A stretch of 64,000 nt of DNA from Adiantum capillus-veneris. Its lineage: Eukaryota > Streptophyta > Polypodiopsida > Polypodiales > Pteridaceae. Below are positions 21,490 through 32,706 of the stretch, in pieces. Positions within the stretch are counted from its first letter, which is position 1, and every line of letters begins with the position of its first letter. The notes beneath the pieces are model-generated. The model saw only the letters and a list, made by a program, of their open reading frames with translations, ran no database searches and was not told the DNA's origin. Position numbers and translations under genes: made by a program. The stretch lies in contig CM043971.1 in the NCBI GenBank assembly GCA_014529385.2, forward strand, positions 82,009,340 to 82,073,339. The letters are read 5' to 3'.

Positions 21490-22702
21490 CAATAGGCATT
21501 TGTATTATAGATTCTTCCATCACGGAAGACTTGTTTACAATACAACTGTTTGTATTCCTTGAGACCTTCTTGACTAGATGAAGATGGTAAGCTTCACTCA
21601 CCAAGCATTAGCATAACTACAACAATAAACATGATCAGCATGAACTTGGAAAATGTCCAGCCTCAATCCCAAGACCTCAAACACCATGAAAGGTGAGGAG
21701 AGCTAGCAGGGAGTGAGGAAGAAGAGAGAAGTAGAAGTAGCTCTACTAGAAAGAAATAACCCCTTGCACATAATCACTCATAGCTCTTGTAGCATAACTT
21801 AGCATAGAGTTAATGGAGATTAGAGAGATTGATAAGCAAGCATAAGCATTCTCTTGTGTGGATTTGTATATATAGCCAAGAGCTTGTGGTAGTAGGCACT
21901 CAACTTCTCAGGCTTGGAGAAGGAGATGGAATCCTTGCTTCACCAGAGTGTGTGAAGGGAAGAATGAAGGAGAGAGAGCTCGTGGGAGGCTCAAATGAGA
22001 GAGAGAGAGAGCTAGCTAGGTTGACCCCCTTTCCTAGGGTTCCTTTGAAGCTGATTGGGCCATGTAGCCCTCTAGCCAATGAGAGCTGGGCTCCCTTTGG
22101 GGCAAGGTGTGTAGCCTCTTGACAAGTGTCCTTTCCCTTTGTGAGGCTAAGCTAGCACCCCCTTTGCTTAAGCACAGCCCCTGCTTAAGCACAACCCCTA
22201 CTTGCTTGAGTAGTGTGTCTCTACACTTGACAAGTGGCCCCTTTCTTTTCATAAGGGTATGGGTCCTTGGTGAGGTGCTCACTTACTATCTACCTCCCCC
22301 CTTTGTAGGGCTCGCCCCCTCTTTAGTAGCAAGTACTTTGAACTTGGTAAGCAGGCAGTCCCCCCTGCTTAAGCACAGCCCTAGCTTAAGCAAGTTGCCC
22401 CTTTGCCTGCTTGGACTTTAGTGACTAAAGAGTAAAATTTTAAAGACTATGTCTTAAAGCTTTTAACACTTACCTTTGGAGGCTTTAATGAAGACAACCC
22501 TAAGGTCTTTTGCTCCATTGGTTAACCTTTCTCTTTGATAGACCTTTTCTCATTTGGGCGTCTTTACCATTGGCCCCGTGCTTAAATAGATCTATAAGCA
22601 CATCTATATCTTAACCCTTGTTCCCGTTTATTCTCCCAGATTAAATGATCAGTTTAATATGAGAAAATCGTTTGGGTTGGTCAGTTATTAGATTTTATGA
22701 CA
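21490..22702 (-). repeat. Left (3') LTR of gypsy F, inner piece
   Basis: Continues the F LTR from the B insertion site to TTTTATGACA, matching 29129-30345. It has GA-rich tracts (near 22000) and repeated CTTAAGCA motifs (22165-22390). Confidence 0.93.
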
Positions 22703-23102
22703 TTACCTCTCTCTTGAAATCATAGTCGTCCTCGACTATGAGGTAGAGGAGATAAAGCCTTAGTCATTAGTCAATTTTACTTGGCGGGTAGAGGATCCCT
22801 TTTTACCCTACTACATCTTTCCAAGATGGATGACTAATCCATTTGGTGCTTGGGAGACGTAGCTGCCGCAAGCATGTCTGCTCTTTAGTCCATTTCATTC
22901 TCCTAAAGTAGAGTGACAAATTCTACTTGGTGTTTGAGAGACGTCGTCATCACAAACATGATTCTAAGCATGCATACTAGTTAATTTTGTGCACAATTAA
23001 AAAGAGGACTAGTCTTATAAGACAAAAACATGAGTCATTTAAAAGAAATTTGTACATTTGCTTACTCTAATGTAGCATTGTAAGCATTGACAAGGTTCAT
23101 AC
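22703..23102 (-). other. gypsy F 3' non-coding region with polypurine tract
   Basis: On the minus strand the run AAGAGAGAGGTAA (22703-22716) directly precedes the LTR start TGTCATAAAA, as expected for the polypurine tract. The rest is non-coding and ends at the hAT-like insertion. Confidence 0.7.
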
Positions 23103-23784
23103 CATAGTTACCCGGAACGCGGAACGGGAATGGCAACGGGATCCCCGCGGAACGGGGGAACGGCTAGGGGTCCGGAACGGGAACGTCGCGGAACGGGAGG
23201 TATAAAAAACACCCAAATAGTGCAATTTTTAGCTCCTTGTGTTAAAATACAAGGAGTATTAGAGTGCTTTGACTCTAATACTCACAAAAAATTCGTTTTG
23301 AAGACCATTCAACCTTGCTATGACTAGATGATGTGAGAGAGAGAGAGAGAGAGAGAGAGAGGGAAAGGAAGAGAGCTTGAAGGCTTGAAGCCTTGAGCCT
23401 TGAGAGAGTGAGTCTTGAGAGGGAGAGATCTTGAGAGTGAGAGGGAGAGAGCTTGAGCCTTGAGGATTAGCTTGTGAAGAGAAAGGGGGAGGGGGGTGCA
23501 TTTTATAAGTCCTTGAGGCCTTGCACACTTTCAAACAAAGCCCAAACATTTACTTCAATTTTTTCAATTTTTGCTAAATTTGTTTGTAGCCGTTGGCCGT
23601 TCCAGGGGCATTCCGGAACGGTCCAGGGGCGTTTCGGAACGTTCCGGAACGGCCGTTACGGTTTGCATTGGCCACCCGGAACGTCAGACATTCCGGGACG
23701 TTCCGGAACGTTCGGGAAGGGAACTGCCCCCCGGAACGCTGGAACGGGGGCTAGGGGGCGTTCCCCGGTAACTATGGTTCATAC
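23095..23784. mobile_element. hAT-like inverted-repeat element (674 bp) with 8-bp target duplication
   Basis: The element proper is 23103-23776. The ends CATAGTTACC and GGTAACTATG are perfect 10-bp inverted repeats that continue imperfectly to about 20 bp. The direct repeat GTTCATAC flanks them at 23095-23102 and 23777-23784. The 8-bp duplication points to the hAT superfamily. There is no transposase, so it is MITE-like. Both ends carry many GGAACG/CGTTCC units, making it GC-rich and self-complementary; a (GA)n tract lies near 23336-23361. It inserted just after the chromodomain of F, so the last ~30 codons of the F integrase frame are read from this element. Confidence 0.85.
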
Positions 23785-24703
23785 TATCCTTAAGCTGTAT
23801 TCCTTGCATCCATCTAGCATCTTCAAAAGGATAATTTTTGAACTTAATAAGATACCGTCGGATAATCTTACCATGTCGAAGTGCCTTATCTTCATGCCGA
23901 AGGACAGCTTCGGGTTGTAGCACCTCTTCTTGGTCTTCAACTTTGGGAGGGTCTTCAATAATTGGTTCGGTTGGTGGCTCTCCTTTGTAGGGCTTAAGTA
24001 GGCTTACATGTAAGGCATTGTGTATGAGCCAATGGTTGGGCAATTTGAGTTGATAAGCCGTCTCATTGATGGGCTTCAAAATTTGGAAAGGACCATAGTA
24101 TCTTTTTGCTAGTTTAGCATAATACTTTTGATGGCCCGTAGGATTTTTGCCCGTCGTTTGCCTTAATCGAGCCTTAGGAAACTTGAGTAAGACCCAATCA
24201 TTTTCTTTGAACATTAAGGCTCTTCTGTGCTTATCAGTAGCAGCTTTTTGCCTTTGTTGAGAAATGGATATAGCCTCCTTAATCTTTTGAAAAGATTCTT
24301 GTAGGTTACGGCTATACTCATCGGCGGCGAAGATCTTCCCATGTACTTTGAGTAGCAAGGGACTTTTAGGTCTTCCCTCAATGATCTCAAAAGGTGCTTT
24401 TCCTGTAGAAGTATGTACAGTATTATTGTAGGCATACTCTACAAGAGGTAAGTACTTTTCCCATTGTGAGCGTTGATCTACTTCTGTAACATAAGTCTTT
24501 AGTAGATCGAGTATCGTAAGATTGGCTATCTCACTTTGGCCGTCCGTTTGTGGGTGATAGGCCGAAGAGAAATTCAATCTCGTTCCTAGATTTTCAAAGA
24601 GACCTTTCCAAAAATTACTGGTCATTCTAGGATCTCTATCTGACACGATGGATGTGGGTAATCCATGGTGCTTGAAAATCTGAGATATGAAGAGAGTTGC
24701 CAT
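23684..24703 (-). pseudogene. pol: gypsy F integrase core and chromodomain piece
   Basis: Contains the second and third catalytic residues (D in SIVSDRDPRM, E in GQSEIAN), the GPFQILKPINETAYQLKLP C-terminal domain and a chromodomain-like end (RRYLIKFKNYPFEDARWM). The first catalytic D lies in the upstream frame; the two frames overlap with a shift near 24690. The final codons derive from the hAT-like insertion rather than from F. Confidence 0.88.
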
Positions 24704-26556
24704 TTGACAGGAATAAAATGTGCTTGCTTGCTAAACCTGTCAACTATTGTCCATATTCCTGTATTCCCATGGATAGACTTGGGTAATCCAAAGATGAAAT
24801 CCATGGATATACTCTCCCATGGTGAATTTGGAATAGGCAGTGGTTGGAGTAATCCAGGTTGCTTCCCTCTATCATACTTGGTCTCTTGGCATACTACACA
24901 TTTTGAAACATACTCTTGTATGTCCACTTTCATGGTAGGCCAATAGAAGTACGTTTCTACTCCTCGGAGAGTAGGTTGAATACCTCTATGCCACGCGTAT
25001 GGAGGAGCATGGGATTCATACATAACTTTCTCTCGAAGGGAATGGGTAACACATAGCCTATTGCCGTGGAGAAGATAACAATTCTGCAAGGTGAATGGTT
25101 CCTCTTTCTTTCCCAAAGCAAGGGCTGACATTATGTCTCTAAAGTCAGGGTCAGTAGCATACTCATCTATCATAGTGGATAGATCATTGTGAGTAGCTAT
25201 AGACACCGCATTAACTTTGGGTCGTTGTGAAAGTGCATCGGCCACTTGATTGTGCTTACCAGCTATGTGAGCAATATGGAAATTAAATTGCGAAAGAAAA
25301 TTTGTCCACCTCATTTGTTTGTCGGTAAGCTTGGTTTGCGTCATGAAATACTTGAGACGTTGGTGGTCGGTTCGTAGGATAAATGGAGTCCCCAATAGGG
25401 AGTGCTTCCATGTGTCTAGGGCATGTAGAACAGCTAAAAGCTCTTTCTCATAAATGCCCAAGACTCGTTCATCAATATTGAGCCTTCGGCTCTCATATGC
25501 TATGGCATGCCCTTCTTGAAGTAAAACAGCTCCAAGGCAATCACCACAAGCATCACATTGGACCTCAAATGGCTTTGAGAGATCCGGAAGCACGAGGACT
25601 AGTTGGGAAGTAAGCTTCTCTTTGAGATTTTCAAAAGCATTTTGCTCCTTAGCAGTCCATACAAACTTAACGTTCTTCTTAGTTAAGTCGTGTAGTGGTC
25701 CTGCTACTTGAGAGAATTTTGCTATGAAGCGTCTATAGTATGCACACATACCAACAAAGCTTCTTAGCTCATGTAGATTTCTTGGGTTAGGCCATGCTTT
25801 TATTACCTCTAACTTTGATGGATCCATTTGGATACCATCTTTAGAGATAATATGACATAGGTATTGAATCTCTTGAAGGAAGAATTCGCTTTTCTTTTGG
25901 TTGAGAAAAAGCTTGTTCTCCCTCAATGCTTGAAAAATCACTTCGAGATGTTGCTTATGTTCCTCCAAAGACTTGGAGTAGATGATGATATCATCAAAGA
26001 ACACTCCAGTGAATTTGCGGTATGGTCTAAAAAATTTCTCCATCAAACGATTGAACGTAGCTGGTGCATTAGTCAAGCCAAAAGGCATGACTAGACCAAA
26101 CGTTGTGCGAAAAGCGGTCTTTAAGATATCTTCATCCACTATCCTTATTTGATGATAGCCACTCTTAAGGTCAATCCTACTGAAGTAGGTAGAGCCTTGT
26201 AGCTTATCAAACAGATCTTCTACCCGAGGTACGGGAAATCTGTTTTTGATAGTGATATGGTTTAGTGCTCGATAGTCCACACACATACGGTATGTACCAT
26301 CTTTCTTTTGTACTAAAAGGATTGGAGAACAAAAGGGAGAGGAACTAGGCCTCACCATCCCTTTGTCTACCAGCTCTTGTACTTGCCTCATGATCTCCTC
26401 TTGTTGAGCTTGTGAGACTCGATAAGGAGGCTTGTTAGGTGGTGAGCTTCCAGGAAGGAGCTCAATGCGATGATCATCATCCCCTCGTTTTGGAGGTAAG
26501 TCCATAGGGATATCATCGATGAACACATCTTGGAATCCTTTTAGAAAATTAAACAA
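24622..26556 (-). pseudogene. pol: gypsy F RT, RNase H and integrase N-terminal piece
   Basis: A 644-codon frame: RT with [32 protein letters not shown] and the catalytic GVFFDDIIIYSK; RNase H with QCDACGDCLGAVLLQEG and the RTDHQRLKYF region; the integrase finger (AWHRGIQPTLR... CVVCQ) and the first catalytic D in SMDFIFGLP. TTFGLVMPFG lacks four residues (YEFL in A/B), an in-frame 12-bp loss in a conserved RT segment. H-x-G is altered to AWHRG where relatives have AGHRG. A TAA near 26590 and a frameshift near 26735 separate it from gag-protease. Confidence 0.9.
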
Positions 26557-26717
26557 GTCTAACTCTTCTTGATTCCTACCATTTACATTTTATGAAACAT
26601 TAGTATCTTTTAGAGACTCTTTGACAAAAATCATGTACGCAGAAACTGAGCTCTTCATTGACTTATCAAAAGCAAGAGGATTTACAAGTGGAATAGTGCG
26701 ACCACGCTCACTAGCAT

Positions 26718-28406
26718 CTATATACATGTTCTTCCCCTGTAGGTGAAGTAGATTTTCCTTTCAGGGAACTTCATGTTGGCAGCCATGCGATCAAACCATG
26801 GTGCCCCTAGGATAACATCCTCATGTTGGAGAGGAGAGATGAAGAAATCTTCTTTGTCGACATAGCTTTGGACATGAAGCCTCAACTTCCCAATCAGGGG
26901 AGTAACGGAGGCTTGTTGTCCCTTGAAAGCTGCATGAGCCACTACTATATCTCCCATCTCAAAAGCTTGAATGCCCAACTTGGTGGCCAACTCCATTGAT
27001 ATGAAGTTGAGAGTAGAGCCAGGGTCAAACAAGATGAAGGCATCATGCTCTCTTACCTTTCCCCAAGCATAGGAAAGTAATGATCCTTTGCAATGAGCAT
27101 CCTCTTTTGGAGCTTCGATGGTGGAAGCCCTTGGAGTCTCATTGCGAGTATTCTTCTTGGGGCAAGAACGATAGCCATGTCCTTGCTCCCCACACTTGAA
27201 ACACTTATGGTCCTTGCGAAAAGCTTCAAGCTCTTCAGGAGAGAGTTTGTTTTTACCTTTGTAAACTCCCTTCTCCTTGGACCGATAGTTGTTGTTGTTG
27301 GAATTGACTTGGGAAGTATTTTGAACATTGGTTTTCTCCTTTGCATCATTTTTGTCTTTGTTTTCCATGGGCTTGACATTACGTCTAGCCCCTTGATGGA
27401 AATTGATGCGTGAAGCAACCATGGTGTGATGGATTATTTCGCTAATAGTACCAGGCCGTTGAGAGTTGATGTATTCGGCCATCTCTTCAGGTAATCCCGC
27501 ACAAAATTGCTGCCTTTGCTCGGCAAAGTCTATCTTTTGAAAGACAGTAGCCTTGAGATGTAAATCCCAAAACTTGTCTACATATTTGTGGATAGACTCA
27601 TGGGAGAGGAGCTTCAAGCTGCGCCATTCGGTAAGCACTTTGTCCTTTGCATCGCTTGCAAGGAATTGCTTCATGATGGAAACTCGTAGAGTTTTCCATG
27701 TCTTTGGGGCTTCACCATTGCCACGAAGGCTAGCCCACCATTGACGAGCTGATTTTTGGAAGTGCATAGCTACATGGCGTAGCTTGGAGGACTCTGTGAA
27801 GCCCTCATCTCCAAAGGCCGCATCAAATTGTTGGATGAAGGCCAACACTTCGTCGGTAGTACCGAAGGTGCCATCATAGGCGAGAAAAGAGATACTCTTT
27901 CCTCCCTCCTTGAACTTCTTTAGCTTTTGTGACCTTCGCCATGCAGGAAATGATTTGCGATGTCCTTCCCTCTTGTATTCTCTAGGAGAATAACCATAAC
28001 TTTCGTCAGAAGAGGAGGAAGGTGAAGAAGAAGGAGAAGAGGGTGACCTCTTCCTAACCCTTTTCTTCCTTTGTTTCCTCTCTTGCCCTTCAGAGTGATG
28101 AGGAGAAGGAGTATGTGTTGATCTTTTCCTCTTGGGAGGAGTGGGCGATCGTTTAGACCGCCGTCTTCGTGGAGCCACATCTTCAGAGGAACTTAAACTT
28201 TCATTGCTTTCTTGCTCTTTGGATTCCTCCTCTCTAATGGGAGAGAGTCTTCTTTTGGGGGTCTCTTCAAGAGGCCTCCTAAGCTCTCTCTCCTCTTGGA
28301 GAGGAAGGGAAATTCCATAAGCACGAAGTTGTTGAGTAACTTCGGCTTGCAAAGCAGGGTTGCCCATAGCTTGCTGTAACCTACTGACGAGATAATTCAC
28401 AAACAT
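26718..28406 (-). pseudogene. gag: gypsy F gag, nucleocapsid and protease piece
   Basis: A 562-codon frame: Arg/Ser-rich segment (SKRSPTPPKRKR and KKRVRKRSPSSPSSS), capsid core (ISFLAYDGTFGTTDEVLAFI, QWWASLRG), CCHC knuckle CFKCGEQGHGYRSC, then protease with FILFDPGSTLNFIS and VILGAPWFD. The true start is probably the ATG at 28477 (MADNNQESRMN), since this matches the gag starts of A and B; a frameshift near 28405 separates it from the long frame. The protease has D-P-G, as in A and B. Confidence 0.88.
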
Positions 28407-28876
28407 GGGAGCGCACCTTCATGTGCAAAATCAAAGCTATCAATGTTCATTCTACTCTCTTGATTATTGTCAGCCATGTTAACAAAATTTATGTATGTAC
28501 TTAGCGTATGCTTTGGCAATTCAAAACCTTAGTTGCCACTCCTCTTAGCCTTTGAAAATTGGCTCTTAAGTATCTACACCCACGACTCGAAGAGGTTAAT
28601 TATAGAGAGTAGAGGAGTAGGTCTAACATAGCAGAGTTGCCAAGGGCTAGCTCCTTTCGGACTTCTTATGGCTCAATAATGGTAAAGCCGTAGGCAAGTC
28701 TAAAAAGACTCCATTATTAAGTCCAAAGCTCCCGGGGTGTGCACCATCCCCCACATAGTGGGCTCAACAACGATAATAGATCTTAGTTCCACTTACCCTA
28801 ATATAATTAACAACATCAACCATTTATAGGCTACTTAAGGACCTCTCTTCTTAAGCAAGAAAAGAGAAATCAAATG
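28407..28876 (-). other. gypsy F leader and gag start
   Basis: Between the primer site and the long gag frame. Contains the likely gag ATG at 28477 and otherwise non-coding leader. Confidence 0.6.
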
Positions 28877-28889
28877 CTTTGATACCAAT
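28877..28889 (-). promoter_or_regulatory. Primer-binding site of gypsy F (initiator-Met-like)
   Basis: On the minus strand TTGGTATCAAAGC follows the LTR end. It differs from the canonical TGGTATCAGAGC at one position (G to A). Confidence 0.85.
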
Positions 28890-30345
28890 GTAATGGAATT
28901 AGCCTTTTAACTTGAGTTGGAGCGGAAAGTAGATAACATATTGAGCATTTCCTTGAGTATTCTTTAGTGTGTAGATGTATAGTGAGAAAGAAAGTGCTTG
29001 GATAGAGAAAGCAACACTTAACACATTACTTCATTAACATGGCATGATCAATACTTGTAAAAGAGAGTGAGAGTTTAGAGAAATTGACACCAATAGAGGA
29101 CCGGATTAGTTGGAGCCTGTCCCCCCTCCAACAGGCATTTGTATTATAGATTCTTCCATCACGGAAGACTTGTTTACAATCAAACTGTTTGTGTTCCTTG
29201 AGACCTTCTTGATGAGATGAAGATGGTAAGCTTCACTCACCAAGCATTAGCATAACTACAACAATAAACATGATTAGCATGAACTTGGAAAATGCCCAGC
29301 CTCAATCCCAAGACCTCAAACACCATGAAAGGTGAGGAGAGCTAGCAGGGAATGAGGAAAAAGAGAGAAGTAGAAGTAGCTCTACTAGAAAGAAATAACC
29401 CCTTGCACATAATCACTCATAGCTCTTGTAGCATAACTTAGCATAGAGTTAATGGAGATTAGAGAGATTGATAAGCAAGCATAAGCATTCTCTTGTGTGG
29501 ATTTGCATCCATAGCCAAGAGCTTGTGGTAGTAGGCACTCAACTTCTCAGGCTTGGAGAAGGAGATGGAATCCTTGCTTCACTAGAGTGTGTGAAGGGAA
29601 GAATGAAGGAGAGAGAGCTCGTGGGAGGCTCAAATGAGAGAGAGAGAGAGAGAGCTAGCTAGGTCGACTCCCTTTCCTAGGGTTCCTTTGAAGCTGATTG
29701 GGCCATGTAGCCCTCTAGCCAATGAGAGCTGGGCTCCCTTTGGGGCAAGGTGTGTAGCCTCTTGACAAGTGTCCTTTCCCTTTGTGAGGCTAAGCTAGCA
29801 CCCCCTTTGCTTAAGCATAGCCCCTGCTTAAGCACAACCCCTACTTGCTTGAGTAGTGTGTCTCTACACTTGACAAGTGGCCCCTTTCTTTTCATAAGGG
29901 TATGGGTCCTTGGTGAGGTGCTCACTTACTATCTACCTCCCCCCTTTGTAGGGCTCGCCCCCTCTTTAGTAGCAAGTACTTTGAACTTGGTAAGCAGGCA
30001 GTCCCCCCTGCTTAAGCACAGCCCTAGCTTAAGCAAGCTGCCCCCTTGCCTGCTTGGACTTTAGTGACTAAAGAGTAAAATTTTAAAGACTATGTTTTAA
30101 AGCTTTTAACACTTACCTTTGGAGGCTTTAATGAAGACAACCCTAAGGTCTTTTGCTCCATTGGTTAACCTTTCTCTTTGATAGACCTTTTCTCATTTGG
30201 GCCCCTTTACCATTGGCCCCGTGCTTAAATAGATCTATAAGCACATCTATATCTTAACCCTTGTTCCCGTTTATTCTCCCACATTAAATGATCAGTTTAA
30301 TATGAGAAAATCATTTGGGTTGGTCAGATATTAGATTTTATGACA
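28890..30345 (-). repeat. Right (5') LTR of gypsy F (1456 bp)
   Basis: TGTAATGGAA...TTATGACA on the plus strand. Nearly identical to the split left LTR. The flanking GGCCTC at 30346 matches the left flank at 12619-12624. Confidence 0.94.
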
Positions 30346-31114
30346 GGCCTCTCACCTGGTTAGTGGAGTCGATTTGCTTCATAATTGGACAATTGATTGT
30401 GTGGTCTCTACCTTGATGATAACTCATTGGATGTACCTCCAACCGTTAGTTGACTTGGCAACCCACTGTCCATTCTCTCGGATGTCCAAACTGCTCCAAT
30501 GAGAGATCTCTTAGGCTCATGGAAATGAAGATGTTGGGCTTGGATCCAATGTTTACTTGGCTGAAAGTAGCCTCTAATTGGCTGAAATGGATTAAGGGCT
30601 ACTATTCGGCTACTTTGGAGTGCCACTGGATTAGATTGATGTGCTGAAAAGAACCATTACGTTTCTCAATAATATCTGTAAAAAATTTGAAACACAAGGA
30701 ATCTCCTCCTGTTGGGGGTTTCTATGAAGGCCTATTGGTGGCTGGATACCAGAATTGTCAGATCCGAGAGTCCAAATCTGGCAGCAGGAATGCTGACACA
30801 CCAGGGATGGGAGAGGTGTGGAAGCAGATTGGGGTACCAAATACGGGCTGTTGTTTCTTCTGCTAAAACGTGAAGGTACTCTAGGTACCCTCATTTATTT
30901 TGTCTTTATATTCCCCAGACATTGTACTAGAGTCACACATGGATGTAACCTTTTGGTCGTATAGGTCATTTTGGCCTTTTGAAGACGTTAATATAACATT
31001 TAATTTTTCTCTCTCTCTCTGGCCACAGATATGTGAGCTTAGACCCATTGTATTAACAAAAGGTAAAATGCCAGTTACAAAATATAGCCGTAGCCAGCAG
31101 GCCTCTTCTCTTCT

Positions 31115-31146
<32 letters not shown>

Positions 31147-31449
31147 CCCCCTTCTTCCCCTTCTCCTTTCATGAGCAACCTGGCTGTGCGTCCTGAGTCC
31201 TGACAACTTCATTTCTTCTTTCTCTCTTCTACGGGGTGTTTTGATTCTCGTTCTTTTGTTTGTGCAAGTTATTGCTTTTATTGCTGGCGAGTTTTCCCTT
31301 TCGTGCGTGCTCTGTGTGTGAGTGGTTGTGTGTTTTGGTTGCTTTGCTTGGCTGCCTGTTCTGCTATATGTTTAATTTTGTTTCTGCTCAATTCCTCTGT
31401 TTGGTGGTCTTGTTGGAAGTGCTGGATGGTTGTGATGTGTGTGGTGGGA
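30346..31449. other. Sequence after F: probable rest of D LTR, then upstream region of phosphatase-like gene
   Basis: Removing F joins 12624 to 30352, so the first part should continue the D LTR; its end was not located. Later parts are T-rich with a C30 run (31116-31145) and may be 5' flank or untranslated sequence of the gene at 33735-36293. No ORF here is convincing. Confidence 0.35.
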
Positions 31450-32706
31450 TGAAACCGGCCTGTAGCCTCACTAAAGTGCAGTAACTTTTATGACACAGAG
31501 TACCTTCATGAATAAACCACTTCACAACAGTTTACGACTTGGTAGCTAGAATGCTCCCAAGAAAATAGTGACACCCTATTGGCCCCAAAGGTTGGTGCCC
31601 CTTTCGGTATTTCTTTATTCGAGTTAAACTTGGAGAAAAACCTGTAATTTTCTACGACTCTAGCCCAATTTCGGCAGCATAACGACAATAGAAGGCTGAT
31701 ACAAACAAAATCCCCATGTAATAGGTGACTTTCCATGCGCATTAGAGCACTTTTACAAACCTGGCGAGAAAATACAGCATGCTGAATTCTCTGTTTTTAG
31801 CCTCTAAAATGCACTAGAACACCTGTTTGGCAGTTCCCTAGCTTCCACGAAGCTCCTGGGACCTTTAGGCATCAAAAAGGGTCAAAACCCTAAATCTGCA
31901 AGAAATTACAGCAAGCTGTAATTCTCTGTTTTGGGCTCGGTCTTGTGTGCCGAACGCACTTGTAGGTAGCCCTTGAGTCACTGCACTTGTAGGGTTATTT
32001 GATTTAAACGAGATTTCTTGTGTGAAATCTCTCTAAATTAACCTGTACATGCTTGGGATCAGCAATTAGCTAATCTGGTACCTGTGCAAGAGGCTCTTGC
32101 CTTGGCAATCGAGTATAATTTCCCACCACTGTACATACAGATGAAAAGCCCTCGAGTTGGGCATCACGATTCTGTATTCAAAAGGGGAGAGAGGCGCACG
32201 AGAGCCGAATCATCGTGCTACATAAGATAAGAGGGGAAGACAAGCTTTCCATTAAAGGTGTGAACCTACACCCACTACTCACACACACTGTAGGTACACA
32301 ATGAGTTGAAAATCAGCCCCTAGCAGTCCCAATCGATTTGGGCGCCCCCTCCTTGCCGAGGTGTTTTGTAGATGGCTCCAGAGCTGCCAAGTGTCCACTT
32401 TGCTCATTTGGTCTAAATTCCTAGTACCCACTAAATTATGAAGTCTTGCTGAGGGACCTAAATGACTTTAACTGAGCCTAGCCACCCTTTTACTAGTCAG
32501 ATTTCAATGCCGATTTTCCCAACCATCTTGTCGCTGTTTTGCCTTCACTTCTGCGGGTGAACTCTCGGCCGTCGTCCGCTTCACACTAGCCATGCAATGT
32601 CCGGGCATTTGTGATTTTAAAAAGAGGGTCCCAAAAATCTAATAAAAATCAAGGGAAGGAAACCAATGAAGGAGAATATTGTTTGTCACAGTCTCGTGAC
32701 ATGGGA
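31445..32706 (-). mobile_element. Diverged solo LTR of the A/B gypsy family, TGGGA target duplication
   Basis: The LTR proper is 31450-32701, starting TGAAACCGGCCTGTA and ending CTCGTGACA on the plus strand; it aligns end to end with 2828-4303 but is clearly diverged and about 220 bp shorter. The duplication TGGGA lies at 31445-31449 and 32702-32706. Shared landmarks include CCCCTTTCGGTATTTCTTTATT, TGGCGAGAA...GCATGCTGAATTCTC and CCTGTGCAAGAGGCTCTTGCC. The lack of internal sequence shows LTR-LTR recombination. It lies upstream of the phosphatase-like exons. Confidence 0.9.

Larger units (their letters stand above)
12625..30345 (-). mobile_element. Ty3/gypsy element F (minus strand, full length, nested)
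   Basis: Complete minus-strand element. The right (5') LTR is 28890-30345, with primer site 28877-28889. Gag-protease, RT-RNase H and integrase-chromodomain follow leftward, then a polypurine tract near 22703-22716. The left (3') LTR is split in two, 12625-12864 and 21490-22702, by element B. The flanks repeat GCCTC (12620-12624 and 30347-30351), or GGCCTC if a sixth base is counted. The LTRs are nearly identical, so the insertion is young, and B is younger still. A hAT-like element (23103-23776) lies in its 3' region. Confidence 0.92.

Noticed and set aside
22034-22282. 82-codon minus-strand frame identical at 29677-29925
   Set aside because: Both lie in the two LTRs of gypsy F; identity follows from LTR identity, not from selection on a gene.
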